Part shown: piece after piece, positions 24,501 to 40,054 of the stretch
Numbering within the stretch: position 1 is the first letter of the stretch
Layout: each line of letters starts with the position of its first letter
Source: Brasenia schreberi
Taxonomy: Eukaryota > Streptophyta > Magnoliopsida > Nymphaeales > Cabombaceae
Assembly (NCBI GenBank): GCA_036023115.1
Contig: JAYKKT010000046.1
Span: 2,988,501 to 3,052,500, forward strand
Direction of reading: 5' to 3'
DNA: 64,000 nt
Notes under the pieces: model-generated
The model's database searches: none
The model's input: only the letters and a program-made list of their open reading frames with translations
What the model was told of the DNA's origin: nothing
Made by a program: the position numbers and the translations under genes

Positions 24501-27500
24501 GTTTCACACATGAAGAATTGAATCAAACTTTCGGTATACACGCCGTATGTTTGAGGAGTAGTCTTAAAATGTAATAGGGTTGGGCCAATATGGCCCATAA
24601 GTTTTTGTTTGTAATCAAGTCTCAACAGACCCAAGCTACCAGGGCCAAACCATCAGCACTAAGGCCATGTGGCACTAGGGCCATCTAGGCCACCAAGGGG
24701 GGGGGGGGGGGGGGGGGGGGGGGCGAACGGCTACTTTACTAGCCGTTGGGCTATCTTCAACAATCAGCAGCTGAATGCTCCTGGCTTTCACTCCTCTCTC
24801 TTTCTCCCTATAAATACTTATCTTGTATTCAATAAATATTAAGTCTTGTGTGGTTGATTGTATATGGATTATCTCATTATTCAATAAAACGAATTCAGGT
24901 AGCTTATGTGATTTCTAACAGATACATGCATATAAATGAATATATTATGTAAGCATGCACATGATTTACAAGACATAAAACAAACTACAGATGCACAAAG
25001 TAACAAGCCAAGCAATATTCAAAGCGATACATTAAATGTGAAACCAGCAGCTAACAAAATTTCCAAAATATTTTTCTTAGGAATTCAAAATAGTCAAACT
25101 ATGTCAACTTGAAGAAAATTGCACCCAGATTTGATATTTGATAAACTTACCTGCCTTCCCTTTCTTGTTTCTACTAACCATTGCTTAATTAATTATTGAA
25201 GCAATAGCAAAGTCTTGCAACAACAAACTTTTACTGTTTTACATGCATTAGGGCATGTAGAACAAAGGTATATGTTGATTTGACACAAGTGAGAACAGAC
25301 TACAGAGACTGACATTGAACCTTTTATAGAATAAAATTTCCATATGAAAGCAATACTTGTGAGGTTCATACATGTCAGCTGCCTTGTGAATATCAAATTC
25401 TAGTCCCAAAATAAAAACTGAAGGGTTTCTGGCAACAGAAAATGTATGTGCAGAAGGAAGAGTGCAGCACTATTATCAATTCAAGCCTACAAAAAGACAC
25501 TAGAAGGAGACAGAAACAAGAAGTACCAGTAGGAGATCCATGCTGCCTTGTGATACTGCCCTTTTGCTACTCTCCAAAGCAACTTGTAGTGAATTCTCTT
25601 GCACCAATTCTTTCCCATTGGTGCTTATTCCTGTTAAAGCACCTGCCCGTGGAAGTAAACAATCAGCATTGTTTTCAACTAGAATTGCTCCCTTAGATCT
25701 ACTAACAACAAAATTCTCGGAGGATCCTGCCATATATTCCTAGTACTTACTGGAAGCCCCACAACCAATCTACTTTGTTCCTTACCACTGACATCTAATG
25801 CTATGCAAGTAAATAAGAAGCTAACACGTATCTTTCATTTCAAGTTTGGGCCTCATGGCCATCAAAGCTTCCTTTTTTCCACCATATAAGTACAACTAAG
25901 AGAACACCAAACCAAAGTGCATAATAGCTCCAATAATAAACCTACTGATGTTGTCATGTCCTGCTCTGTCACATGATACTTCACACGGTGAAGCATCGCT
26001 TAAGAGACTAGTACATCAGAAACGTCACTGAATATGTGCCAGACAAAGCTAGAAACTACTAGTCTCTCTTTTATTGTTCCTCACAGTCTGTTTTTCTTTA
26101 CATTTTGTCAAATTTGACTATTACTGTATTAATAAATATTGGCTTTGAAAACTGAGTTTTTAATTCAGTTTATGAAATTTTATCAATTATGTAAAAGCTG
26201 TATGTATAATTCATGCATACAGCAGTACGTCTACAAACATTATTATAAAGTCATGTACCCTGCATTCGTGTGTTCATCCATATCCCTCATCCACACCCAT
26301 GTGACATAACTGTGGCACCCACACGTGCTCATGTTTTTCTATTACCATATGCGCACAAACCACCCAAAAGCATCGTGACATATAAAGGACCAGCCCAGAC
26401 TGTTATCATGGATATATTGCTTGCTACACAACCACAGAGCAGCCAAACCTCAGATTGATTATGAGATGTAATTTGCCTAAGCTCGTCCCACTGATGCTGA
26501 GTCCCACACAAAAAAGTGACCAAGCTTAATAATAGACCAGATGCAATGAATAAAGAGGCAGAACATGATCTGGGCCATGCCAGCTCAGACAGCTCGTGTC
26601 TAAAAAAGCACACACGTGAATAAAGTGTGCACCGACCTCACTCAAAGATTAATAAAAGTTATGTTAGTAATACATCAAGTAGTAAGACTGTTTTTTCTTG
26701 TTCTGTATTCATTCCCAACAGTACAGTGTCCATAGGGTACAAGTAAGAAATTACAAGTCACAGTAATACACTTAGAGGTACCATTAGACTCAAAAGTTTA
26801 CCTGTGACTTGAGACAGCAGCAGAGTGAATGAGTTGGTGACATACTGGTTCACAACAGCACGGGAGGACTGAAAAACAAAAGGAAAAGTTAATGACAGAA
26901 AACTGAAATTCATGACGACTGACTCATCCTCAAAACGTTGACAACCTTACAAGCATGTAGAGGGACGCTAATATCCAAGTTTGTCTCGTTCTTTGCAGGT
27001 GATTCCTCATCACCAACTTAAGTTTATGTATGAGTTTCAATTTAATACAGTTCACTTATTCCTTAAAAAGAAAAAAGCAATACAAGTATGAAACAGGAAA
27101 CACAACAAAACATACAAAAATACAAGCAAATGTATGTGTTCTTATATACTAGCAAAGTGGACCATCCTTATGGATAGAAACTCAAAAGCCTTCATCACTT
27201 ACCATTGAAAACTTTGAAGTTCAACACATGTCCACCATCTTCTTTGACATCTTATCAAATCAAATACAAGTATGCTTCTTGAATAATTGGGTTTGAGTGA
27301 CAAATTTAAACACCAAGTCAGAGATTTTCAATTGATTGGATTGTTTTAAATATAAATGATACAACATCATCAAACTGATCACGAGCTTTGCATTAATTAT
27401 ACTTAAAAAAAGGAGTCATTATGGAAACAATTATGTACCTCGGTTCTTTATTCAGTAATGTGGGGAGAGAGAGAGAGAGAGAGACCTCTAAAGAAAAAAA

Positions 27501-30500
27501 ACTGAGAGCTGCCTCAGGGAGAACTTCATCCATCACTGTCACGTCCGTCCAAATAGCTCCTGCATGGATCCCAGAAGACAGTTTAATGGCATATAGTCTA
27601 CCAAAACCACAAACAGATATACTGCACATGAATCAAGACATTCTACTAGTACTAAATGAGAGAACAGGAAATAAAGGATACAAAGGAAGAAAGAAAACCA
27701 CATAGCAAGGTAAAAACATATTGTAAATTGTAACCCATATACATCAGGCCCAAACCCAGACAGGTAGCATAACATAGACATTTTAATAGAACTTTCAAAA
27801 TAGAAAGCATCATAAAAAAGGTATGCATACTCCACATTGTGTGGCTCCCTTTACTTGCAAATGTGAAAGAATATATGGCCCAAGAATGCTCTGGTTTAGT
27901 ACTTGAATTCAATTGTTGCACAGTAAAACATTAACGCTACAATAAATATAACTGTCAAGTCTGTCATGGTTCACTGGAAATAGCTATCAAGTATATAACC
28001 ATCCAGTCTCAAAAGAAATGGCAAGTTAAATTTAAGTTCCAAGGTCACTTGTTCGTTGAGGAAACAACTGCATGAAACTCCCAAGACAACTGGACTACAA
28101 TGACTAAAGAACATCCACAGTATACGAATTCAAGGAAACCTAGTGAAATGGCAATGGTAACAAAAGAAAAATCAAAAGCAACAAAAGAAAAAGATTATTG
28201 GATATCATTTATCCAAATACAAGTATACAAGATTGCCATCAATACACATAAGTGTTGATATGTATTATATTGATAGGTTTCTTGATATGATACACAATTG
28301 TATCGTAAGACACTGCTGTGTTGTACTATTATACTATATCATATGATACAGTACAATATGGGGTACATTGACACTTATTTGTATCATATGATATGCTCGA
28401 TCCACCCATAGTAGATAGGACCCATTATCTATTTTTAGATTTAAAATTTAATGACTTATGCATCTAGTGATGGTTGCTTTCTATGATTAATGTGTGTTCT
28501 TGGTAACTTTTAATTTTCTGTATTTTCAGTGATTTTTAGATTCTCTAGTTTATGTTTAGAAAGTACGATATGGACATTTTGGCCATATTATCCCCAGGGT
28601 TGATCTATGCAGCCCTTATCATCCAACACTGTCAACAACACAAAAAAAAAGAGACACCAATAGCTATGATTTGCAACATGCATCAGAGCAGGATGTACCC
28701 ATTAATTACCAAAAGAAAGTTTCAGGGACAAAGTAATTACTAAACATTGTCAACAGATCTGATGCAGAAATATTCTTCTTTATATTCTGCTGAATGGCTT
28801 CAAAACGCCTAGCGAAGAAAGAACAAATAAAGAGCATAATCAGATAAATGTTGGATCCTGAATGCTTTTTACATGATTTCATCGTCCAAAAAAAGAGTAA
28901 AAATGTCAAATGCAGAACCGTACTTGGAGAAAAGAGCTTTTGTGATTTCTATGAGGCGCTTTTCTGAGTCGGGAAAAATAACTCGATAAGCACGGACCAT
29001 CTTAGCTAGCTCACCAATGGATGCCTGGACATATAAAATATCAATATATTTGTGTTTAGAGACAAGCCCTTGATGGATAGAAGCAAATGAAACTGGTGCT
29101 TGATAACAACTGAAGCCTTCAAGGGATTGCAAGGTCAGAACCGCAACATGGTCTGGAAGATCAGAATTATAACTTTTTTGATGGCTGTAGACCCATGTAT
29201 AGAGAGCTTAACACAGGAGACCCACATTTTCAGAACAAGACATGCACTAAATGGCTCAATTAATAGATAATAGCGTGGACACAAAAATCAGATGCCTTCC
29301 ACTGTTCAGAAGTAAGCTTTTTGTAATCCCAGGATTGAGATCATTAAATGCAGCCAAAGAAGTGGATTTTCCTTTTCTAGATTCTAACATCTCCAACTTT
29401 GGTATTTTATGAATTTGCAATCCTTGATTGGCTGGCAAGAGTGAACAATATTCTTAAGATAGATGTCTTCCACTGCTATTTGGACAATATTAACTTAAAT
29501 GAAAGATACTTGACTAGTTATTTTCTTTTTATATTGGGAATAATGATACTCTGCACAAAGGAAGTGAGAACAAATCTAACTACCAAAAGATTGATACTTC
29601 AGGAAAGGCAGACATTAATAAGTGGAATTGTTTTACATGCTTTCGTGGAGGTTTCAGGCTTATGCTTCAGGAAAAGCCAGACATTAATACTCAACTATCA
29701 AAGATCATGAACATATTTATATGCCATTCCTCCACTAAAACCATGTTCATATTAAATACTATTTGACACCAACCGCAGTCTGATTTAGCAGGTACCCATT
29801 CATCATTGAAGAAAAGAAGTTCATAAATCAAGGCCCTAAGGAATTCAGAATAGTAATCACCAGTTAATCCTCTACCAGAAAGTCTGAACGAAGTCTTCTT
29901 TACTCATCCATTCCCCAAAAGCAAAAGGAAGGAAAGAAAGTCCTTTTGACAGTGTTCATAACTTCAGTACATTTTTCACGTTCTTGAATATTTGGAAACA
30001 ACTCAATGCCAAGTCATATTGGTAATTTATCCTTCTACTCAATTAAATTGTTTTCATCCATCTGACCACTGACTTAATAAGAGCCATCTACCTTACCTGG
30101 TTTGTGCTAACACCGGGAGATGTCAATCCTGGAGAATCTGAAAGGCTTCCAGTTTCAGCTGGGATGACAGAATCAAAAGAATCAGAGACACGCTCTTTAG
30201 CTTCTTCCTGAAGTTCAGATAGAAAGTGGTTGAGCTTGTCTTCAAGCAACCTAGTCTTCAAGCTATCTACCTGCAACATGCAGAACAAAATAAGCCACAG
30301 ACTAGTCTTCAAGGCATTGAGGGTACCATACCAACTAATATCCAATGAACGATAACCACCAGATACCAGGCAAGACCTTTTCTTTCTTGACATGAATTTT
30401 CAACATATAATTTCCTTTATCAGCAAGATGGCACATTGAATATAGAGCAAAATGTTACATACCGGAAAACCAAGTTGCCTCAGAAGTCCTACAGCCTCTG

Positions 30501-31193
30501 CCCTTGCTTCAACTGATTCAGAATCTGAAGAAAGACTAGCCTGGACTTCATGAAACATGAAAGCTATAAGACAAAAACCAGAAAAGAATATACTCTTCAT
30601 GATGCAATACGTCCCCTCTCCTCTATAAATTGCACCTTGTGCACCAGGATTAAAATAAGGCCAATAAATTTTTATAATACATATGCAAATTTGGCACACA
30701 TGCGCAACTTTAACACACAGGCATCAAGAAACATTCCAAACAATTTTCTAAGGTGTGATAAAAAGCCTTTAAGTTCCAATGCTTTTATCACCTCTCTGTT
30801 GCAAGATACTTTTGCTGTGAGTAATGAAAATGCAAATAAAGAGTATGAGAATATTGCTATATAATTTTAATCAGCAAATCTAAAAGATTGGATTCTTCCT
30901 CTCCAGGCTCTAGCAAAATAGATATTTGGGCTTTTCTCCGGTATTTCCTTCCACTAATTTGCTTTCCTTACATGGAATAGGTATCTTAGAAAAGAAAAAG
31001 AACGGCAATGACCAAGACAATCCAGTTTACAAACTGTCAATGAAGGGCATTTGTGCACCAGAAGAACCAGAACGTTTTGCTGGTGCTGGATATGAATAAG
31101 CCCCAATACTCTATATATACATCTATAGCATACAGACACATGTATATGTGTGTGACTATTCACACAAACACGCACACAAACACAGATATATAC

Positions 31194-31250
<57 letters not shown>

Positions 31251-34200
31251 ACAAACTTCAGTTTACTGGTCCCATTGGACAATAAGCTGGTGCAGAAGAA
31301 GATGGTTTACCTCAAGACATTTTACTATTTGACTAATTGCAGCTTCTGACTCTCTCTTACAATCTTGGAAAGATGACTCACCATATGCCTGTGACAAGAT
31401 AGCAGATTGACTTTTTCATGCCTTAAAAAATGTGAAATATGAAACATATAGACTATGAAAGTGGAGAGAGAGAGAGAGAGGAACCTCCAGAATTGGCATA
31501 GCACCGATATAATATCTCACAGCATCTCCATAAGCTCCCGTTTTCATACACTTGGTTAGTTGAATTGGAAGATCATAGATAAACTGCTCTTCATTAATAA
31601 AAAAAAAGGCCATGTTAAAAGATATGTAGCGCTTACTCCAATATCTAAACTTGACATGAACATCATTGGGTTTCAGTGTTCCCCAATTTTCCAATATTAC
31701 TTGTCGAACAGTGACCAAAGACAAGCACCACAGGAAAAGACAAAAAAGAATGCATCTCCAATTTTAACGCTAATGCAATGTTAGATAACAAAATATCATG
31801 CCCATTCATCTCACCTCAAATGTACCAACAAAAAGAAACATGCTGCTACAGTTATGATGATAAAACATTATATTCAAAAAGATTCCAGAAAAAATAATCA
31901 AAGGACCAAAACAAAACAGAGAAAAAACAAAGGGGCCAAAGTTGATAACGAGCAAGACTAAACTCTGTGAAGGTCGTTTCTGCAGAACCAGAAGGTTTCG
32001 AGGATTTCCACAAGCTTGCTGTCTGGTCACCCTTGCAGCTACACAAACAGGACACTTCAAGTCCATTATTGCAGACACACTCAACTTCCATAAGTTTGCT
32101 TCATGTGGGAGGGCCTTTAAGACTCCTTTTACCCTCTAAGATTCCTCTAACTGCAGAAGATGGCTCCATAATAACAGGAGTCACTGGAGCTCTCTTCTGC
32201 TCAGTGTAAAGGCATGAACACCCCACAAGTTATGCAGCCCTTAGCTATCCATAAAAGTTCACTGAATTCCAAAAACTAACAACTAGGACATTGTCAAATT
32301 ATAATCTTAAGATGTTGCAACAGAAGACCAATTTTCACCAATATTTTTGCTTATTTAGACTCCTACTTGTATGACAGGGCAAACCCCAAGTTTTCAAAAA
32401 CCAAGCTTTTGCCTTGTGATAGACTATAGGCAACAGGAAACATGTCCATAGGTAAAAGGCCAGTTTAGACTTTTATAACTGCATGAATTGCAAAACTTAT
32501 ACTCCATTATAAACCAACAAAAAGGAATTGAGTAAGATTTTTCCTCCCTCTTTCATTTCTAATTGCCATCAAAACAAGCATGCTTGCCCTCAAACAAGAA
32601 TGACATAAGAAGCTAACAAATGACATGCCACCTATAAAGAGACAGCTATGCCATTGACAGACTAAAGACCACGAGACCGAAAGGCAATTAAGAAAGGAAG
32701 ATTGAAGACTGCATAAAATAGAGAGAGAAGTCGTAATATAAGGATGAAATACAAATTAGTAGACTCGTTAATATTCACTGTTTCCTAAGACCGCAAAGCT
32801 GGAAATTTAAGCTGCAAATTTGGTACCAAAATTAACAGAAAATTGTAAGGCTAGGTGCAATAGGGAAAAAAAAGATTACATGCACTCAAAAACCAATCAC
32901 CTGAACTTGACGTAAAAGGTTTCGGGTGCGGTCCAGTTTCTCAATATGTCCCCTCTTTTCAAAAAGAGACGTACTGACCCGATCACTTTCAGCTTGAACA
33001 GACATTATCTGCCAGACATAAACTGAATATAACCGGTCATAGCATTTAACAGAGATAACAATCAGAAATATTTTTTCATTTGACAAACCTTATTAAGCAG
33101 CTTCTCCATATTTGATTCCATGACAACGATGTTTGTCTTCATCCTGTTAACATGCAGCATCTACAATCATTCCCGAAGCAGAAAAAAGAGATACCTATGC
33201 AAGCTTTGATATGGAGAAAAATATCCAATGCACAAAAATGACTTTCCAGAAACCTAAACATAGAAATTTCATTGAATCAGTCAAACATACTATTCAATGA
33301 AGTTTCCAACTTCAGAAGCCAAGAAACCTTGAACATGTTAAAAGGTGTCTCAGGCTCAAGTTTAGTAGGACAGGTAGGTTGAGGAAGAGTTGTAAAAATA
33401 ACCTTATAAGGAAATGACTCTAAGGATACATAAAGAGCCACAAAATTGTTGGTCATGAAGGTAGCAAATTTCTACGAATCACAAAATGCAGAAAGGGACT
33501 CACTATACCTTGGCTTAATATTCATACACTTGGTTCAATATTTAACTGACCAAACACAAGTGGTCATGCACCAGAAGATCAAAAAACATGCATACGGCTA
33601 GGACTAGAGGAACAAAGCCATCCAGCGTGACAATATATTGGACTGTGATATGAGAATCAATGTGTAATTCAAATCATGAAGGTACACATCGGTCAGAGGT
33701 GAATTGAAAGCTAAGAAGTTTGAATTTCTTACATGAATAAGTATAAAATAGCAGCAATATAATAGAAGTTAAGACTTATGCAAGAAAAACACCATCCTCA
33801 AGCCTTATCCCACCTGTGTGAATCAGCTTTATCAACCATCTATTTTCTCTGTCTTCCCACTCAGAAGAGCTAAAGTTCAATCACTTTAAAATCATTCAGA
33901 ACACCTCTTCCTTTCATTTGCACAGACAGAACCTTTGTTATAAGACGCAGAAGAAACCTCCATATATCATGGCCAGACCGCCTCAATCAGCACTGCTTAA
34001 CACCCTTCCTATTACCCATGGAAGTCCAGAATACTTTCTGATACATGTATTCCATGATACCTTCTGATATGTACTTTTCATTTTATTTTTCCATGAATCT
34101 TCCTGGATATTTGTCGCTCAACAATCAAAACTAAATAAAAATCTGAAAGCAGTTATGCAAAACTATCGCTTTTGTGTGACATAATTTTCATACAAAGTAC

Positions 34201-37200
34201 CCCACCAGTCTGGCTCCAACCCGTCCAACATCAAGTCTACCTTCGTTCATTTTATGCACTTTTCCCTAAGACAAGTTATCCAAAGCTTGGTGTGGAATAA
34301 AAAAGTTAAATTTCTATTCTTGTTGGTTGCAGATAGAAAATCTTGGATGGATTACATGGAGAGACGGTGTGGTAGTGTGATATGGAATATTCCATTCATT
34401 AGGAAAGAAGGTGGAATCTTTTGCTTTACTTTATGAGGTGTTGAACGCTTCTGAGGTGAATGGGGTGGGGAGGGACATGTTGATGTGCAAGATATGGATG
34501 CTTCAGGTGAAGAGATTTTAGCAAGAATGCAAAAGTTTGGAATTCATAAAAAAAAAGTGCCCTGGAAGCTCTTATGAAAGTCGAGAATTCCTCAAGTTTC
34601 TTTTTACATGTGGGAGGAGGCTTAGAGTGGATTTTCTTGCTTGGATAATCTTCAAAGGAGGGGAATGACTTTGCCATATTGTTTCTCTTATGTGCAAGAA
34701 AGTATTAGAGACCGACCGTAGATCACTGTTTGATTTGTGAGTGAGTCAGTGAGTGAGAAACTTTTGGATGACAACAGCGGTGTTATCCGTATCACCCTAT
34801 ATTGTATGATACATGCGATACACCCTTTTTTTATAAAGAAAACCCAGGATACCAAGAATCAACGAGTTAAGGGTTGTGAGTCCCAAGCATAAGAGTTATA
34901 AATCATAATAAATCTGAATTAAGATTTGAGATTTTATAAGTACACAATTAATATTTATAGAGTTCCAATGATAGGAGTTATTAACTGTTAGAGTTTCAAT
35001 CAAATGAATTATTAATCGTTAGAGTTCCAAGCACATATTTATCAATTGCTAGAATTCACAGAGTCGGAGTTATTACTTGTTAGAGTCCCAAGTACAGATT
35101 TATTGATCATAGAGTCTCAAGTCTGAGTTATTAGGAAACACATTCCCAAACTAGGAAATTGTGGTGCATACCTTATTAAATAATTTAACTAAGTCTTGTA
35201 CTACTATTTTGATACAATTTTTAAACATATCCTCACTTATTTTGATTCATAAATCATTTAGAAATTTTGTATCTATTTTTTTTTAAACTAATTTTTTAAT
35301 TAAAAATTTACGATATGCTACGATACAATACACATGTCTCATGGAGAAAACGATACATGATACGATATGGTACAAATAACAGTGGACAATGGTTCTTGAG
35401 ATTGAGTAGGTGATGAGTAAGAGTATGCTACGTGAACTTTGGGCATGGTTTTACTTTGGTTACTATTGTAAAAGGATTTATGTAGTTGGCTGGTATCCTG
35501 CTGTTTTCTTTTTATTTTTGTGGCAGGAAAGGAAATAGAAGTTTTTTTATGGGGCAGAGAGACCCTTACCAAGCTGCTCAGTGTAGTCTTCGTTGTTTTG
35601 GAATGGAGGTAGTTACTTTGGGAATACGTTGGAATTTGAGAGTTTATACTTGTACAATTTGATCATGAGATCCATCGCTTATCCTCGTGTGCTATGAAAT
35701 GAAACTTATCTTATTGAGAAAAAGGGAAATTGTCTTAAGGACCATTATTTTCTCAGTTTTTCCACTTATACCTTTTTAAGGCATCCAAGACTTCTCCAAG
35801 AGATTTTTGATAAATATAACTTCTTAAAAGTTTGTGGAACTTAACATGGATTCTACAAAAAAAACAAAGAATCCATGTAGCCGACCCCATCTAGTATGGG
35901 AAAAGGCTTAGTTGTAGTTGTAGTTATAACTTCTTAAAAGTATCTCTAAAGAAAACGTTGTTGAGAAGTTGCCCAGAATAGGAACAGTGACTATGACTGT
36001 AACTACATATTAAAATAAATATGTTATATAGGTAACATGATAAGCAAGTTACCAGATGGATTAATTACAGCCAATGTTATAAACACCATACCCTATCATA
36101 TGATATGACACAATAATATCATACATAAGTACTTGGATCAATACCTCAATGATTCTCAACTATTTACTGATTTGCACTGTATCATAAAATATTATACTAT
36201 ATTATCATAGTAATCATATGATTAAAAAATAAATACCTTTTGATTTTTAAGTACTTTATTAAATCATTGATGCTTGGATGTTGTTTCTGCGATTCTATTA
36301 ATTTTTTTTCTTATTCTGCACATTTTCTATAACTTTTTGCTTTTAGTATTTTTGTTCGTTAAATGCAAAATTATACATTGTACTATATCGTACACTACGA
36401 CCACAGATGGGTACTCGTTGCAATATGGGGTCTGATACACTTTTACAACATTGTTTACAGTAACAACAATGCAACATCAAGATCTATCCATGAAATGCAT
36501 GCAAGAGGAGAAACAATGCTTTCTACCTGTAACTACAATAGCCTCTCAGTTATTTTGTTATCCAATTCAATCTAGAAGTAGTTATATTTTAAATATTGAA
36601 TATCATTATTAACATCATCAATAAGACCGTCACCATCATTGTCCGACTTTTAATAAAACTTACGAAGGCTATAAAAAACTGCTAACTTAACCAATTAAAA
36701 GAGGCATGCTTCCCATTGATAGAACTGTAAATTTATATCCATGAGAAAGTACATAAGCATCACGATCACATCATCAAGCACTGTTCCATTCATCCACTGA
36801 GCATCAGCTTTACAACTCCTAATCTTGTCCACTACAATCAAATTCCAAATAACAAAAACACACGATTTATTTGTGACAACTCATTTGACTTGACTCAATA
36901 TATTCACAGACCATTCTTTTCCCCCATTTTAATGAATCGTTGAACTTCTCCATCACTTCACTGATATCCGATGTTTTTATCTTTGTAAAACATATTCAAG
37001 CTTCGCGTGGAAGTTCCTATTTTCTCTCTTCAACATAGATTGATGATTATTAGAACGTCTGTATTTAGCCAAAACCCTATACCCTCACAAGATTCCAGGA
37101 ACAATCAACATACAGGTGATACTGTATCTACCACTTGAAGAATGCCCAACCAAATAAAGCACAGATTATCTTAATTGTCTTATCATGTAATTTTTATAGC

Positions 37201-40054
37201 TACTGGCTACTAAAGTACTTTCCTTATAGTATACATTACCTATAAGCAAGTGAAATTAAACAGCATAGCAAAATGAGCATGGCACTTTCTTATCTTCCTG
37301 TTTGTCCCTGTCGCCAAACTGTTTGCTTCACTTTTTGCTTATAATACATGCATTATATTTTGTAAACTCAAGCTCTGCATCCCTTTCTTGGGAAAGGTCT
37401 ACCTTTCGTATAGGTGATACTTTGCCTGTAGACTTAATTGAATGTTAGCTTTAAAACGTTATCCAGATACAGTTTTGCTCCACACCGTTTCAAACAGTAC
37501 TGATGCTGCCTTCATCAATAATCAAAATACCGCTGTACTTTCTTATACCTCACTAGCCGACCCCATCTAGTATGGGAAAAGGCTTAATTGTTGTACTTTT
37601 TTTCCTCACATTTCTTTATTTCTTTCTTCAACCTCACTTCAGATGATTAGCACTTCATTCGGTCAAATAAAGATTAATTATTTTGTAATGGCTTCCCATT
37701 GCAAGTTGAATTGGATGTAGGGTTAGGTTGTGATCAAAGCAACTCCTTTATCTGCAAATAGAAGATAATGCATGTGGCTTAGCTATCCATGGCCATTTAG
37801 GGGCCTGAATTGCATCTAACCGTACAGCTTTAAACTGAAAACATAAAGAAAGCTCTTTACTACCACTCCATCAATCATTTCCAAGGTAAATGAGCAAAAC
37901 AATAAGGCATTACAACAGTAGACGAAAATGTTCTGATGGAAGATACAAACATTTGAATCGTGTTTGATCCGACACAAACAATATAAATCATGTTTGACCT
38001 ATACATAATGAAAGAACCAAAAACTGAAAAGAGGGATCAGATGACATGATTGTACTGGAACCAGGCAATCTTGCCTTCTAATTGTGTCGGTTGCGCCAAT
38101 GAACTTGTTGTAATTTTCATACACCAGCATCTGCAGATCAGTATCCAGATTCTTAATCTCCGCTGCCATTTCTACATGTTTCTGAAGAACACCTTCCAAG
38201 TTTGACTTTTGTATCTGTGAAAATAGCAATCAAATAAAGCCCTCAACCAACACCATTGATACAACTACTACTACAACTAAGCCTTTTCTCATACTAGATG
38301 GGGTCAGCTACATGTATTCTTTGTTTTTCTTAGAATTCATGGTAAGCCCGATAAAGTTTTACGCTGATTGTCGGAAGTCTAAAGCAACCCTCCTCCTTTA
38401 TCCGGGCTTGGGACTGGTCATGCAAGGATGATCTCTTACATGGGCGGATTTGTAAAAGCATTGATACAAATCTGAAAAAAAAGATAAACATTCGCTCCAG
38501 CTCAGTTTAGCAGGGCATCAAAATTACCATTTCACAGGAAAGCGTACATTTACCGTTTTAGAAATCAAAATGGAGAAAATGTCATCCAGAGTACAAAATC
38601 TCATAGCAACATTGCAGCGAAGTACTCGGAAAATGTGAAAGTGAAACAAAAGTGAGAAACTCCTGCAACAAAATAAGGTCAGATGACAACATTGACGGAT
38701 GAGTACTAAACATTGAATTTAAAGGAGGAAACCCCATGCCAAAATACGCAGGCAATGTGCCTCAATAAACAAAATCAGAATCAAAGGCCCCTATTCAGTC
38801 AGAAGAAACCTAATTTCCACTATAAACTACTTCTAGGTTCAATTGACAAAGAAAAGAGGATATAATTGGCAGAAAAACGCAAATTTATCATGATTAGAAA
38901 TCAGAATGGAGAAATGTCATACAAAGTAGCAAATCTTATAGCAACATTGCCATGAAGTACTCGGAAAATGTGAAACTAAAAAGTTAGAATCAAGTGCCGC
39001 AACAAAATAAGGTCAGATGGCAACACGGAAGAGTGTTAAACAGTGAAGTTGAAGGAGGAATGCCCAGTCACGCCAAAAATGTGTCCTAATAAATGGAAAT
39101 CAGAATCTCGGACCCCCATTTGATCGGAAGAAACTCGGTTTCTGCTATAAACTACATCTAGGTGCCATCGACAAAGACAAGAGGCAACCTAGACTTAGCA
39201 GAAAAGGTAAGTTTACCATGGTTAAAAGTCAAAACGGAGAAAAATGTCATACAAAGTACCAAATCCTTATAGCAATATTGCAGTGAAGTACTCGGAAAAT
39301 GTGAAACTAAAAAAGTTAGAATTAAGTCAAAAACTGATGCAACAAAGTAAAGTCGGATGGCAACATCTAACGGATGAGTGCTAAATAGTTAAGTTAAAGG
39401 AGGAATACCCAATCACGCCAAACTTCGCAGGTAACCCGCCCCAATAAACGAAAATCGGAATATCAGACCCCTATTTGATTGGAAGAAACCTAAGTTACGT
39501 TATAGACTATATCTAGGCGCCACTAACAAAGAAAAGAGGCACAGTCCACGGTCACTAAATCGAGACCCCCTATCCTTAACAACTTCCGGTCTCGCATTCA
39601 CTAACACCAGTACCATTAGTCGCTTCACAAAGGGACACCAGAACGAAATTCAGCGGCAAAAGACGTTGGACGTGAGAGTGATAAAATTCACATCCGAAGA
39701 ACACATTTCCAAACGTAATAAAACCATTTTCCAGAAACACACCGCTAGCCACGAGATCAAACAAGGCCAGATCCAAAATGAGCGCCCAATATATCCGATG
39801 AGTTTCATGATATCGCTGCCGATCGAACCCAAATTGAAACTGCATCCAATCGAAACAACAAGAAGACGAGCCTAGGAACGACGAACACGTACCAATTGCA
39901 TCATATAGAGATCGGAATCGAAAGAAGGAGAATCGATGGGATCGACGGGGGGAGATCTGGAGGAAGACTTGCCGAGGGAAGCCTCAGTGGAGTAAAAGCT
40001 GGAGAGCAATTCCCTCATTCTCTTCGCCTTGTCGTCCATCGGCAGATCCACCAC

